Assembly: GCF_900110855.1 (NCBI RefSeq)
Contig: NZ_FOFA01000003.1
Coordinates: 310,001-374,000, forward strand
DNA length: 64,000 nucleotides
Source: Microlunatus flavus
GTDB taxonomy: Bacteria > Actinomycetota > Actinomycetes > Propionibacteriales > Propionibacteriaceae
Direction: 5' to 3'
Below the pieces are notes generated by a model. The model did not search any database, was not told the DNA's origin, and saw nothing but the letters and a program-made list of their open reading frames with translations. How positions within the stretch are numbered: the first letter of the stretch is position 1; each line of letters begins with the position of its first letter. This document shows positions 27,895 to 37,676 of this stretch, piece by piece. A program made the translations under genes and the position numbers.

Positions 27895-30800
27895 TCAGGC
27901 GGTCGGGTTCCAGCCGTCGGTGCCCGCCAGGTACGCCTTCGCGGTGAAGCTCGCCGCGTCGGCGTCGGAGAGCTGCGGCCGGGTCGCCTGGTTGACGATC
28001 TCGGCCCCGGCGCCGGTGTTCTTGTACTCCGAGAACCGCCCGGCGGTCCACAGGGTCACCGTGTCCCAGTCCTTCCACGGCTGCGGCGTGCTGATCGCCG
28101 AGCCGAGCTCGGTGCCGCGCACCACGACCTGGGCCTTGCCCTGGGTCGAGTACGGCCGGCCGAGGAAGATCGAGCCCGGGTTGCCGTCGGTGACGATCTT
28201 GCTGTCGGTGATCAGGAACCCGTACGGCGACGCCGCGTCGACCGAGGAGTCGGTCAGGGTCGCACCCGGCCGGTTGAGCACGTGGATCGTGCTGCGGTCG
28301 ATCACCGTGACCGCGCGGCCGAGGACCAGGTCGGCCCCGCCCTCGAGGTAGCTGTTGCGGACGTAGACCCGCGAGAAGGTCGTCGTGTTCGCGGTGGAGA
28401 CGAGCAGGGTCTGCTTGTCACCCAGCATCCGGACGTTGTCGACGACCTGCTGGTCGCCGGCCTTGATCTGCAGGGCCGTGGCCTGGGCGCCGGCCGCGCT
28501 CGCCACGCTGGTCAGCGTCAGGTTCGACACCGTCCAGCCCTTGCCGCTGATCGTCAGCGTCGCCACCGCACCACCCGGTGCGGTGAGCACCGTGTCGGCC
28601 GCGTTGGTCGTCGCGCCGACGATGCGGACGCCGTACCGGTTGCCGCTGTCGACGGCCCCGGCGTAGGTGCCGGGCTGCACGAGCACCGTCCGGTAGCCCT
28701 GCGTCGTGTAGTCGGCGTTGTTGGCCAGCAGCGCCACGCCGGCCGCGACCGTGGTGGCGTCGCCCGACCCGTCGGCCGCGACGACGACGTCGGCCTTCAC
28801 CGGCGTGGCCTTGGCACCGGCGGAGGCGTCCGAGGCGTTGCCGGCGGTGTCGTTCGCCCGCACCGTGTACGTGTACGTGGTGCCGACGGTGGCCGCCGTG
28901 TCGTTCCAGCGGGTGCCGGTGACGCCCGCCCCGACCACCGTGGCCGGGTCGCTGCCGGAGCTGCGGAGCACGTCGTACGACGCGAGGTCCGCGTCGCCGA
29001 CGGCCGTCCAGGACACCGTCACCGAGCCCTTGCCCAGCAGCGTGGTCACGCCGGTCGGGACGGCCGGGGCCGTCGTGTCGCCGGCGGCCGAGGTGCCCGT
29101 GGCGACCGCGGAGCGCGCCGACTCGTTGCCCTGGGCGTCGACCGCGGTGACCTCGTAGGCGTACACGGTGCCGTTGTCGAGCCCGGTCTCGGTGAAGGTC
29201 GCACCCTTGAGCAGCGCGGCGTTCAGCGGGGTGGTCCCGCCGGCGCGGTAGACCCGGTAGCCGGCGAGGTCGGGCTCGCCGTTCGCCGTCCAGGTCAGGA
29301 CGACCCGGCTGTCCCCGGCGCCGGCCTTGACCCCGACCGGCGCGGCCGGCGGGAGGCTGTCGGCCGGGGCGGCCGTGACCGTCGCCGCGACGGAGGTGTT
29401 GCCCGCCGCGTCGACGGCGACGAGCGCCCAGGTGTAGGTCGTGCCGTTGGCCAGGCCGGTGTTGCTGAACGTCCCGCCCGTGAGGCCGGAGCGGACCAGC
29501 GTGCCCGGGCCGACGGCCACCGAGGTGCCGACCGCGCGGTAGAGCCGGTACGACGCGGCGTCGGGGTCGACGCTCCAGCCCAGGGCGACGGTGCCGTCGG
29601 CACCGGTGGCGACGAGGCCGGCCGGCGTGGCCGGGGCGGTGACGTCGGCCGGGGTGGCCGGGTCGGCGACCGCCGCGTACCAGGTGGGCGCCCCGAGCCA
29701 GGCGGCGACCGTGTAGCCGGTCGACGCCGCCGGGCTCAGCTGCGGGCGCAGGTCGGTGACGCCCGCGCCGGCGCCCGAGTTCGCGTACTCCGCGAACCGG
29801 CCGTCGACCCACTTGTAGCCGTTGAAGTCCTGCCACACCTGGGCCTTGATCCCGGCGTTCAGGACCGTGTCCCGCACGACGGCCTCGGGCGCGTTGGCCG
29901 CCGTCGTCGTGCCCTGCGCGTAGCCCGCGCCGAGCCGGACGTCGCTGACCCCGGCGGCCGGCGCGATCGTCGAGCCGATCACCAGGAACCCGTGACCGTT
30001 GGTCGCCGTCGTGCTCGGGATCAGCAGCGTGCCCGAGGTCTTGGTGGCGACGACGCTGGACGCGTGGACCACGAGGGTCGCCCGGCCCAGGACCACGTTG
30101 TTCGCCCCCGAGACGGTGGAGGCCTCGATGAGCTGGCGGGACGTCGCGCCCGCGGTGGGGACGTCGGCCCAGACCGTGCGGTCGGTGCTGGTGAGCGAGG
30201 TGCGGTCGAGCAGCACCTTGTCGCCGGTCATCGACACGGCGGGGGAGTTGCTCGTCCCCGCGGTGTTCGTGACCGACAGCGCCCGCACGGTCACCGAGGA
30301 GCCGGTGATCGTCAGCGTCGGCGTCGCCGTCGCGTTGGTGAGCACGACGTCGGCCGGGTCGCCGGTCGAGCCGAGGAGGGTCACGCCGCTCTTGGCGACG
30401 GTGGTCGCGCCGGCGTACGTGCCCGGCATGACCTTGACCAGCCACGGGCCGTTGGCCGGGGCGGCGTCCACCGCGGCCTGCACGGTGCGGTAGTCCCCGG
30501 AGCCGTCGGTGGCGACGACCGCGTTCACCGTGAGCTGCGGCGTGGCGCTCGCCGTCGCCGAGGCGGCGGAGACGTGCCCGGCCGCGTCGACCGCGACCAC
30601 CGTGTAGCCCACGGTCGTGCCGTTCGCCAGGCCGGCGTCGGTGTACGCGGCGTGCGTCAGCGTGCCGCCCACGGGCTGCCCGTCGCGCAGCACCCGGTAG
30701 CCGACGACGTCGGGCTCGCCCGACTCGTCCCAGGTCAGCGACACCTTGGCGTCACCGGCCCGGGCGACCAGGCCGCGCGGCGCGGCGGGTGCCGTGTCGG

Positions 30801-33800
30801 GCGCCCCGGCACGAACCGGGTTCCAGCCGTCGGTGCCGGCCAGGTACTTGCTTGCGGTCGCGTCCGCGGCCTGGGCGTCGCTCAGCTGGGGCCGGTTCCC
30901 GTTCTGCCCCCCGGCCGGCAGAGCGCCGGGACCGGTGTTCGCGTACTCGCTGAAGCGTCCGTCGGTCCAGACGTTCGGCGCGAAGTCGACCCAGGGCTGG
31001 GCGGTGCTGATGCCCTCGCCGATCCAGGTGTTGCGGATCGTCGTCTGGCCGCGCGAGCTGTCGGGCTGCGTGCCGTCGCCCCAGCCGCGCCACGGACGGC
31101 CGAGGGCGAAGGTGCCCGGGTCGTTGTCGCTGACGATGCGGCTGTTGACGACCAGGTAGCCGTACGGGTTCTTGCTGGCCGTGCTCGGGGCGAAGACCGT
31201 GCCGCCGTTGTGGCTGGTGGCATGGATCGTCGTCCGGTCGAACACCGTGGTGGCGCGGCCGAACACGAAGTCGACGTTGCCCTCCACGTAGGAGCCGACG
31301 ACGTACTGGCGCGGGTAGCCGGTGCCGGTCGAGCTGATGTTGCCCTGGGCGTCGGCCAGCACGGTGTCCTGGACACCCAGCAGCCGCACGTTCGAGTAGA
31401 CCTGCCGGTCGCCGGTCATGCGCAGCGCGACGGCCTGGGTGTTGAAGTTCCCGATCTCGGGGTGCGCGTCCTTGTCGAAGGTGTTGGCGATCGTCAGGTC
31501 GGAGACCTTCACGTTCGACCCGGACAGGAACACGGTGTAGCTGCCCGACGTGCCGCAGGTCGTGGCGGTGGTGACCTGCGGGCAGGTGCCCGCCGAGACC
31601 GCGGTGCCGTTGGCGTTGTCGAACTCGATCCGCACGTCGCGCGGGTCGCCGGTGGTGCCGGCGACGACCAGGTTGGCCTTCGCCGAGGTGACGACCTCGT
31701 GGTAGGTGCCCGGCTTGACCAGGACGACCGTCGGCTTCGCGGCGGTGCCCGGGGTCGCGGCGGTGAGGGCGGCCTGCAGCGAGGTGTAGTCGCCGCTGCC
31801 GTCCTTGGCGACGGTCAGGTCGGCCACGAGCGGCTGCGGGTTCGGGGTGACGCTGACGGGAGCGGTGCCGCCGGAGACGTGGCCGGCGGCGTCGACCGCG
31901 ACGACCGTGTAGGCGTACGCCGTGCCGTTGACGACGGCCTTGTCGGCGTACGTCGGCTTGGCCACCTTTGCGACGAGGTCGGCGTCGGTCATGGCGACCA
32001 CGCCGCCCTCGGCCCGGTAGACCCGGTACGCGGTGACGTCGGGCTCGGTGCTGTCGTCCCAGCTCAGCGTGACCAGCCCGTCGTCGGCGCCGGCGACCAG
32101 GCCGGTGACCGGGGCCGGGGCGGCGTCGGGTGCGGCGTCGACGACCGGGTTCCAGCCGTCGGTGCCGGCCAGGTAGCGCTCCGGCGTGTACGTCGCGGCG
32201 TCGGCCGCGGCGAGCTGCGGGCGGTTGGCGTTCGTGGCGCCGGCCGGCAGCGCGCCGGGACCGGAGTTGGCGTACTCGGCGAAGCGGGCGTCCTGCCAGT
32301 GCGTCGTCGTGCCGCTGTTGACCATGTCGGTCCAGGTCTGCGTCGTGCTGACGACCGGACCGAGCCAGCTGTCGCGGACGACGACCTGGGCGACCGCGTT
32401 CTTGTCGGCGACCGACGTCCCGTCGGCCTGCGTCTGGCCGGGCTGCCAGGGGCGGCCCAGGTTCTGCGAACCGTCCGGCGCGGTGCCGGTGAAGCGGCTC
32501 CGCGTGATCAGGAAGCCGTACTTCTGGCTGAGGTCCGTGCTGGCCGCGGTGACCGCGCCGTTCGGCGAGGTGCCGTGGTCGAGCGACTTCAGCACGCAGC
32601 CGTCGAAGACGGCGGTCGCGCGGCCGAAGAGGTAGTCGACGTCGCCCTCGACGTAGCAGTCGTGGAAGTACTGCCGCGAGGCCACGGCGGTCCCGGCGCT
32701 GTTGGCGTACAGGGTGTCCTGGTTGCCGAGCAGCCGGATGTCGTCGAAGACGAGCTTGTCACCGGTGGAGCGCATCGCCACGGCCTGGCCGTTGGCGTAG
32801 GTCCCCTCCTTGTACGCGTTCTCGACCGTCAGGTCGCGCAGCGAGTCACCGGTGCCGGTGACCAGGAGCGTGGCGCTGCCGGACGTCCCGTACGTGGCGG
32901 GCGTGCCGTCGTCGTTCTTGCCGCCGGTGGGCGTGCCCGCCGCGCGGTTGCCGGTGATGACGACGTCGGAGGCCGTGCCGGTCGAGCCGACGACGGTCAC
33001 GTACGGCTTGGCGATCGTGAGGTACTCGGCGTAGCGGCCGGGCACGACGGAGATCACCGTCGGGTCGGCGACCGTGCCGGCCGGGGCCGCGGCGAGCGCC
33101 GCGCCCAGGGTGGCGAAGGTCTTGACCCCGTCCGCGTGGGCCGGGTCCACCGTCAGGTCGACGACCAGCGGGGCGGCGGCGATCGTCGCCGTGACGGCCG
33201 GGCTGCGGCCCGACTCGGCGCCGCTGCGGCTGAGCGCCGCGACGGAGTAGGCGTACGTCGCGCCGTTGACCGCGGTGGTGTCGCTGAACGCGGGGCGGTC
33301 GACCGTGCCCAGGGCGGTCTCGACGCCGTCGGCCGAGCGGTAGACCTTCCAGCCGACGACGTCGGCCGAGCTGTCGTCGGCCCAGGTGAGGTGGGCGACG
33401 CGGTTGTCGGTGGTGACGGCCAGACCGGCCGGGGCGGCCGGGGCCGCGGTGGAGGCGCCGACCATCGGGGCCCAGCCGTCGCTGCCGGCGAGGTACTTCG
33501 CCGGGGTCGCGTTGGCGGCGTTGCTGTCGGTCAGCTGCGGGCGGTTGGCGTTGACGGTCCCGACCGGCAGGGCGCCCGGGCCGATGTTCTTGTACTCGCT
33601 GAAGCGGGCGTCCTGCCAGCGGAAGTTGACCTTGGTGCCGGAGGAGTCGGCGGTGGCCATGTCCTCCCAGGGCTGGTCGGTCGCGATGGCGCTGGGCAGC
33701 CAGGTGTTCTTGACGACGACCGAGGCGATGGCGTTCGGGTCGGCGCTCGGGTGCCACGGGCGGCCGAGGTGCACGGTTCCGGCGGCGGCGGAGGAGACGA

Positions 33801-36066
33801 CCTTGCTGTCGACGATCAGGAAGCCGTACTTGCTGCCCGTGTCGGTGCTGGCCGCGGTGATCGCGCCGTTGTCGCTCTTGCCGCGGTCGAGGGAGTGCAG
33901 CGTGACGCGGTCGAAGACGGCGTTCGCCGCGCCGAAGAGGTAGTCGACGTCACCCTCGATGTAGCTGTTGACGTAGTACTGCCGGATCCGCGTGGTCGGC
34001 TTGGGGGTGTCGGCGAGCAGGGTGTCCTGGTTGCCGATCAGCCGGACGCCGTCGGCGACGAAGCGGTCGCCCTCGACGCGCAGGGCGACGGCCTGCTGGC
34101 TGGTGATCTCGGGGTGCGCGGCCTCGTCGAAGGCGTTGACGACCGAGAGGTTGGCCAGCTTGAGGTTCTTCGCCTCGGCGAAGACGGTGTAGCTGTTCGC
34201 GGTGCCGTACGGCTCGCCGTCGGTGGGGTCGATGGTCCCGGAGGCGGCGTCGTAGGTGATCACCGTGTCGCCCGGCCCGGCGCCGGTGCCGTGCAGCGTG
34301 ACGTTCGGGCTCGAGAGGCGCAGCTTCTCGCGGTACGTGCCCGGCGCGATGTCGAGCGTCCAGCTCTCGAGGTTCGTGGCGGGGATCGTGGCGAGAGCGG
34401 CACCGATGGTGGCGAACTGCCCGTTGGGGCCGACCGTGATCGTCTTCGTGACGACCGGCAGCGCGACGGGCGCCGTCGTCGAGGTGGCGTAGACGACCGT
34501 GGAGGCCGAGGAGAGGTTCCCGACGACGTCCTGCGCGGTGATCTTGTACATCGACTTCACGCCCTGCGGCGCGCTGGTGTCGGAGAACCGCGGGGTCGCG
34601 GTCACGGCGGCGGCCGTGGCGGTCGCGAGCAGCGGGTAGGTCTTGCCGGCGTCCACCGAGCGGTAGACGTTGTAGCCCGCGACGTCGGTGTCGGTCGGCG
34701 CGGCCCAGGTGAGGTCGATGCCCGCCTTGGTGCTGGCCGTCGCCTTCAGCGACGACGGCGCCTTGGGGGCGACGTTCGGGTTGTTGGCCGTGAGCGAGAC
34801 GTACGACGAGACGTTGCCGCTGGTGTCGACGGCCCGGATGCGGAAGTACGCGACCTTGCCCTCGGTCACCGACGGGTCGGTGAAGGTGGTCGGCACGAAG
34901 GGCTTGTCGGCGCCGAGCAGCGTGACGTAGTCGCCGGCGCCGTTGCGCTTGAGCACGAGGTAGCCGGCGAGGTCGGACTCCTTGTTGGCCGTCCACGAGA
35001 CCGTCATGCCGCCGCCGTTCGCGACGACGACGGCCTTGGGGGACGACGGCGTGGCCGGGGCGGTGGTGTCCTTGGCCGTCGTCGCGGAGACCGTCGCGGC
35101 CGGGGAGGACCCGACCGTGTTTGTCGCGACCAGGCGGTAGTAGACGGCCGCGCCGGCCGGGGCCGTGGTGTCGGTGTACGACGTGGCCGTGGCCGCCGGG
35201 GAGGCCACCGTGGTGAAGGTCCCGGTGCTCGAGGTCGAGCGGGACAGCGTGTAGCCGCTGAGGCTGCCGCTGGGGGCCGTCCAGGTCAGGGCCACGGCGT
35301 TCGCGCTGCTGACCGTGGCCTTCAGGCCGGTCGGCGCCGCAGGTGCGGTGCTGGGGGCCGGGGCGGCGGACGCCTTGGCGTAGGCGCTCGCGGCGGAGGA
35401 GGTGTTGCCGGTCTTGTCGACCGCGGTGACGCGGTAGTACGAGGTGGCGCCGGCCGGCGCGGTCGCGTCGGTGAACGCGGAGGTGGTGACGGGCGACGAC
35501 GTGAGCGTCGTGTACGTGCCGCTCGAGCTCGAGGACCTGGCGACCTTGTAGCCGGCGAGGTCCGGCACGACGAGGTCGGCCCAGTCGAGCGCGATGCCGC
35601 CGCTGGTCGCGGTGGCCTTGAGGCTGCTCGGGGTGCTCGGCGCGGCCGTGTCGGTGGCCTTGAGCGTCATGACGCTGGACGGCTTCGAGGTGTTGCCGGT
35701 CGTGTCGCGCGCGGCGACGCCGTAGTAGTACGTCGTGCCGGCGGTGGCCTTGGCGTCGGTGAAGGACAGCGACGTCGTCGTGCCGATGGCGTCGGTGGCC
35801 GGGACCAGCGTCTTGCTCGTCGAGCGGTAGACGACGTAGGTGCCCAGGTCGGAGGCCGAGACCTTGCCCCAGCTGATCTGGCTGCCGACCCCGCCGTAGT
35901 AGACGGCCTTGAGGCTGCTCGGCACCGACGGCGGTGTGGTGTCGGCGGCCGAGGCGGACGGCGCGAGGCCGATCGCGAGGCCGGCGACGGTGGCCGACAC
36001 GACTGCGGCACGGACGAGGCCGCGGGCGGGTCGGACGAAGGCGTGCATGGGCGCGCCAGAGCGCAT
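27895..36066 (-). CDS. giant secreted multidomain pectinesterase with FN3 domains
   Basis: 2,723 residues. A signal peptide ending near LAPSASA-A is followed by five FN3 domains (about 42-530). Five CE8 pectinesterase domains then begin near 537, 967, 1410, 1845 and 2422; single FN3 domains separate the first four and three FN3 separate the fourth and fifth. CE8 enzymes demethylate pectin with a Gln, two Asp and an Arg-x-Trp. Domain 1 (Gln680, Asp681, Asp708, Arg769, Trp771), domain 2 (Gln1116, Asp1117, Asp1144, Arg1205, Trp1207) and domain 3 (Gln1566, Asp1567, Asp1599, Arg1657, Trp1659) are intact. Domain 4 has TDRT for QDTL, ANNVVLG for VDYLFG and LGAGY for LGRPW. Domain 5 has KQTL and LGRPY. 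Each domain ends with a YLAGTDGW-like motif. GGGGGAG lies 9 nt before the ATG. No cell-wall anchor is seen. Confidence 0.93.
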   Translation of the reverse strand: MRSGAPMHAFVRPARGLVRAAVVSATVAGLAIGLAPSASAADTTPPSVPSSLKAVYYGGVGSQISWGKVSASDLGTYVVYRSTSKTLVPATDAIGTTTSLSFTDAKATAGTTYYYGVAARDTTGNTSKPSSVMTLKATDTAAPSTPSSLKATATSGGIALDWADLVVPDLAGYKVARSSSSSGTYTTLTSSPVTTSAFTDATAPAGATSYYRVTAVDKTGNTSSAASAYAKASAAPAPSTAPAAPTGLKATVSSANAVALTWTAPSGSLSGYTLSRSTSSTGTFTTVASPAATATSYTDTTAPAGAAVYYRLVATNTVGSSPAATVSATTAKDTTAPATPSSPKAVVVANGGGMTVSWTANKESDLAGYLVLKRNGAGDYVTLLGADKPFVPTTFTDPSVTEGKVAYFRIRAVDTSGNVSSYVSLTANNPNVAPKAPSSLKATASTKAGIDLTWAAPTDTDVAGYNVYRSVDAGKTYPLLATATAAAVTATPRFSDTSAPQGVKSMYKITAQDVVGNLSSASTVVYATSTTAPVALPVVTKTITVGPNGQFATIGAALATIPATNLESWTLDIAPGTYREKLRLSSPNVTLHGTGAGPGDTVITYDAASGTIDPTDGEPYGTANSYTVFAEAKNLKLANLSVVNAFDEAAHPEITSQQAVALRVEGDRFVADGVRLIGNQDTLLADTPKPTTRIRQYYVNSYIEGDVDYLFGAANAVFDRVTLHSLDRGKSDNGAITAASTDTGSKYGFLIVDSKVVSSAAAGTVHLGRPWHPSADPNAIASVVVKNTWLPSAIATDQPWEDMATADSSGTKVNFRWQDARFSEYKNIGPGALPVGTVNANRPQLTDSNAANATPAKYLAGSDGWAPMVGASTAAPAAPAGLAVTTDNRVAHLTWADDSSADVVGWKVYRSADGVETALGTVDRPAFSDTTAVNGATYAYSVAALSRSGAESGRSPAVTATIAAAPLVVDLTVDPAHADGVKTFATLGAALAAAPAGTVADPTVISVVPGRYAEYLTIAKPYVTVVGSTGTASDVVITGNRAAGTPTGGKNDDGTPATYGTSGSATLLVTGTGDSLRDLTVENAYKEGTYANGQAVAMRSTGDKLVFDDIRLLGNQDTLYANSAGTAVASRQYFHDCYVEGDVDYLFGRATAVFDGCVLKSLDHGTSPNGAVTAASTDLSQKYGFLITRSRFTGTAPDGSQNLGRPWQPGQTQADGTSVADKNAVAQVVVRDSWLGPVVSTTQTWTDMVNSGTTTHWQDARFAEYANSGPGALPAGATNANRPQLAAADAATYTPERYLAGTDGWNPVVDAAPDAAPAPVTGLVAGADDGLVTLSWDDSTEPDVTAYRVYRAEGGVVAMTDADLVAKVAKPTYADKAVVNGTAYAYTVVAVDAAGHVSGGTAPVSVTPNPQPLVADLTVAKDGSGDYTSLQAALTAATPGTAAKPTVVLVKPGTYHEVVTSAKANLVVAGTTGDPRDVRIEFDNANGTAVSAGTCPQVTTATTCGTSGSYTVFLSGSNVKVSDLTIANTFDKDAHPEIGNFNTQAVALRMTGDRQVYSNVRLLGVQDTVLADAQGNISSTGTGYPRQYVVGSYVEGNVDFVFGRATTVFDRTTIHATSHNGGTVFAPSTASKNPYGYLVVNSRIVSDNDPGTFALGRPWRGWGDGTQPDSSRGQTTIRNTWIGEGISTAQPWVDFAPNVWTDGRFSEYANTGPGALPAGGQNGNRPQLSDAQAADATASKYLAGTDGWNPVRAGAPDTAPAAPRGLVARAGDAKVSLTWDESGEPDVVGYRVLRDGQPVGGTLTHAAYTDAGLANGTTVGYTVVAVDAAGHVSAASATASATPQLTVNAVVATDGSGDYRTVQAAVDAAPANGPWLVKVMPGTYAGATTVAKSGVTLLGSTGDPADVVLTNATATPTLTITGSSVTVRALSVTNTAGTSNSPAVSMTGDKVLLDRTSLTSTDRTVWADVPTAGATSRQLIEASTVSGANNVVLGRATLVVHASSVVATKTSGTLLIPSTTATNGHGFLVIGSTIAPAAGVSDVRLGAGYAQGTTTAANAPEAVVRDTVLNAGIKAQVWQDFNGYKWVDGRFAEYANSGAGAGVTDLRPQLSPAASTGYTVAAWLGAPTWYAAVADPATPADVTAPATPAGLVATGADGTVALGWSVDPDAASYRLYRAVGTSVAVGPGTLVRSGLTGGTFSNTGLANGTTYTWALVAVDAAGNTSVAATVTAAPADSLPPAAPVGVKAGAGDSRVVLTWTANGEPDLAGYRVYRAGGTTPLNAALLKGATFTETGLDNGTVYAYEVTAVDAQGNESARSAVATGTSAAGDTTAPAVPTGVTTLLGKGSVTVSWTAVGDADLASYDVLRSSGSDPATVVGAGVTGTRWNDTAATVGTTYTYTVRANDTAGNASDASAGAKATPVKADVVVAADGSGDATTVAAGVALLANNADYTTQGYRTVLVQPGTYAGAVDSGNRYGVRIVGATTNAADTVLTAPGGAVATLTISGKGWTVSNLTLTSVASAAGAQATALQIKAGDQQVVDNVRMLGDKQTLLVSTANTTTFSRVYVRNSYLEGGADLVLGRAVTVIDRSTIHVLNRPGATLTDSSVDAASPYGFLITDSKIVTDGNPGSIFLGRPYSTQGKAQVVVRGTELGSAISTPQPWKDWDTVTLWTAGRFSEYKNTGAGAEIVNQATRPQLSDADAASFTAKAYLAGTDGWNPTA

Positions 36067-36148
36067 ACGAGTGTTCTCCCCCGAGAGTGTGGTGCAGCCT
36101 CGCCCCCGAGGCCGCGAAACACCCCACGAAAGTTGCGGGATGCTGAGA

Positions 36149-36180
36149 AAAGTATGACAAGGGGTTGGGTAGTTGACAAA
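36149..36180 (-). promoter_or_regulatory. candidate promoter of the pectinesterase gene
   Basis: On the minus strand TTGTCA (36180-36175) is followed by 20 nt and TACTTT (36154-36149). A second TTGTCA abuts the -10. The stretch is AT-rich for this genome. The 20-nt spacer is long, so the element is tentative; the direct repeat TTGTCA may instead be a regulator site. Confidence 0.4.
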
Positions 36181-36250
36181 TGAACTGCCTGTGACGAAGA
36201 CCTCTCCGCCGAGCCGTTTGACGACGGATGCGGCACGGACCGGCAGGCCC

Positions 36251-37504
36251 TCAGCGGCGGCCCCGGTGTCGTCGTCGGCGGGGTACGTCGGGTGCCGAGG
36301 TCCAGCGCAGGCGCGGTCGCGCCGACGGCTGCACCAGGTCGAGGTCGAGCTGGGTGAGGATCTGGTCGACGGCGGTCAGCACCGACCCCTGGACGAGCCA
36401 CAAGTCCGGGTGCCGCCGCGGGTCGACGTCGAGCAGCAGGAGCTCGGCGAGCACCGCCCGTGACTCCCGCACGATGTCCGCGAGCCGGTCCACGACCGGG
36501 CCCGGTGGGGCGGGACGGTGGCCCGGCTGGGCGCCGAGCACGTCGCCCAGCGCGCGCAGGCCGTCGGCGAGGTCGTCGAGGACGACGGCGTACGCCCGCC
36601 GCAGGTCGGCCGCCGCGGAGTCACCGGGTGCGGCGGACGGGTGCGGCGCCGCGGCGACGGCGCCGATCAGGGTCTGCTCCGCGGCCAGGCAGCGGTCCAG
36701 CCGTTCCACGGCCGACAGGAGCCGGTCGTGGACCCGGGCGGTCGTCAGGGCCCGGGCGTTGAGGGTGCGGCTCTCCTCGGTCGCGCGGACGGCGGTCGAC
36801 GCGACGGCGATCTCGCGGTCGATGTCGCGGACCCAGTCGGACCACGCCGCCACCTCCGCGGGGTCGGGCGCGCTCCCGCCGAGGGCGAGGGCGACCTCGT
36901 TGAGCAGCGCCGCCTGCGAGCGGGCCACCCGCCGCACGGCCTCCGCGGCCCGCGCGTTGGGGATGGCCACCGGCGCGACGAGGCTGAACCCGACCCCCAC
37001 GACCGTCCCCACCAGGGTGAGCCCGATGCGCACCTCGGCGGCCAGCTCGGGCGCCGACACGGCGAGGATGAGCATCGCGCTGATCGGCGCCTCCAGCGAC
37101 TGCTCGGCGAGGCGCAGCACCTTCGCCAGCACGAGCGAGGCGGCGATGACCAGCGCCAGGCTCCACCACGTCAGCCCCACCGTGGCGCCGACGGCCACGG
37201 CGACCAGGACGCCGGTCAGCACGGCGCCGACGCGGACCAGCCCCATCCGCAGCGTGCCGACGGTCGACGCCTGGACGACGAGGAGGGCCGTGAGCGGGGC
37301 GGTCAGGTCGACCGCGCCGGCCGGGATGAGCTGTCCCGCGACCACGTACGCGACGACCGCGGCGATCGTCAGGCGGGCGACCTGGACGACCGTGGGGACC
37401 AGGCGGCCCGGCACCTGGGACCAGGTGGTCGGCGAGGTCGGCCACCACCACCAGAGCAGCGCGCGCAGCCGCGAGCGGAGCCAGCGCCCGACGCGTGCCA
37501 CCAT
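36251..37504 (-). CDS. FUSC-family membrane protein (aromatic acid exporter-like)
   Basis: 417 residues. Six hydrophobic segments fill residues about 40-190, followed by a cytoplasmic helical domain of about 200 residues, the layout of half-length FUSC/ArAE proteins. These are thought to export aromatic acids or similar compounds; the substrate here is unknown. The C-terminus is very Arg-rich. AGGGGA lies just before the ATG. Its end is 185 bp from the pectinesterase start on the same strand. Confidence 0.75.
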   Translation of the reverse strand: MVARVGRWLRSRLRALLWWWWPTSPTTWSQVPGRLVPTVVQVARLTIAAVVAYVVAGQLIPAGAVDLTAPLTALLVVQASTVGTLRMGLVRVGAVLTGVLVAVAVGATVGLTWWSLALVIAASLVLAKVLRLAEQSLEAPISAMLILAVSAPELAAEVRIGLTLVGTVVGVGFSLVAPVAIPNARAAEAVRRVARSQAALLNEVALALGGSAPDPAEVAAWSDWVRDIDREIAVASTAVRATEESRTLNARALTTARVHDRLLSAVERLDRCLAAEQTLIGAVAAAPHPSAAPGDSAAADLRRAYAVVLDDLADGLRALGDVLGAQPGHRPAPPGPVVDRLADIVRESRAVLAELLLLDVDPRRHPDLWLVQGSVLTAVDQILTQLDLDLVQPSARPRLRWTSAPDVPRRRRHRGRR

Positions 37505-37625
37505 CCCGTCCCCCTGCCCGAGCGGACGCAGGTCACGCTAGAGGACTCAGCCGGTGCGGGCGGGCTTGGTCGGCCGGCCTCCTACGGGCGGCGTGTCGAT
37601 CTGCGTCCTGCGAGAACAGGCGCGC

Positions 37626-37676
37626 TGACACCACTCCTGCTTGACCTGACACCACCGTGGTGTCATCATGGTGTCA
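37626..37676 (+). promoter_or_regulatory. phased palindromic operator and leaderless promoter of the RHH-DUF4097-ABC operon
   Basis: The half-site TGACACCA occurs at 37626 and 37647 and its reverse complement TGGTGTCA at 37658 and 37669; spacings are 21, 11 and 11 bp, so all face the same side of the helix. The middle pair forms a palindrome with a 3-bp centre. TTGACC (37641-37646), a 17-bp spacer and CATCAT (37664-37669) fit a promoter, with the ATG at 37676 six nt after the -10. The operator overlaps the whole promoter, as expected for a repressor. Confidence 0.75.

Noticed and set aside
28000-36000. CRISPR-like or tandem DNA repeats within the pectinesterase gene
   Set aside because: The similarity is between protein domains of about 90 and 300 residues; no short identical repeats with unique spacers are seen.
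36173-36178. Perfect TTGACA on the plus strand
   Set aside because: No -10 at a suitable distance and no plus-strand gene downstream until 37676; the minus-strand reading as part of the pectinesterase promoter is more sensible.
28282-36183. 2,633-residue open frame on the plus strand opposite the pectinesterase gene
   Set aside because: It mirrors the repetitive GC-rich codons of the real gene; the translation is Arg/Gly/Ala/Val-rich without any recognisable domain, whereas the minus strand codes clear FN3 and CE8 domains.
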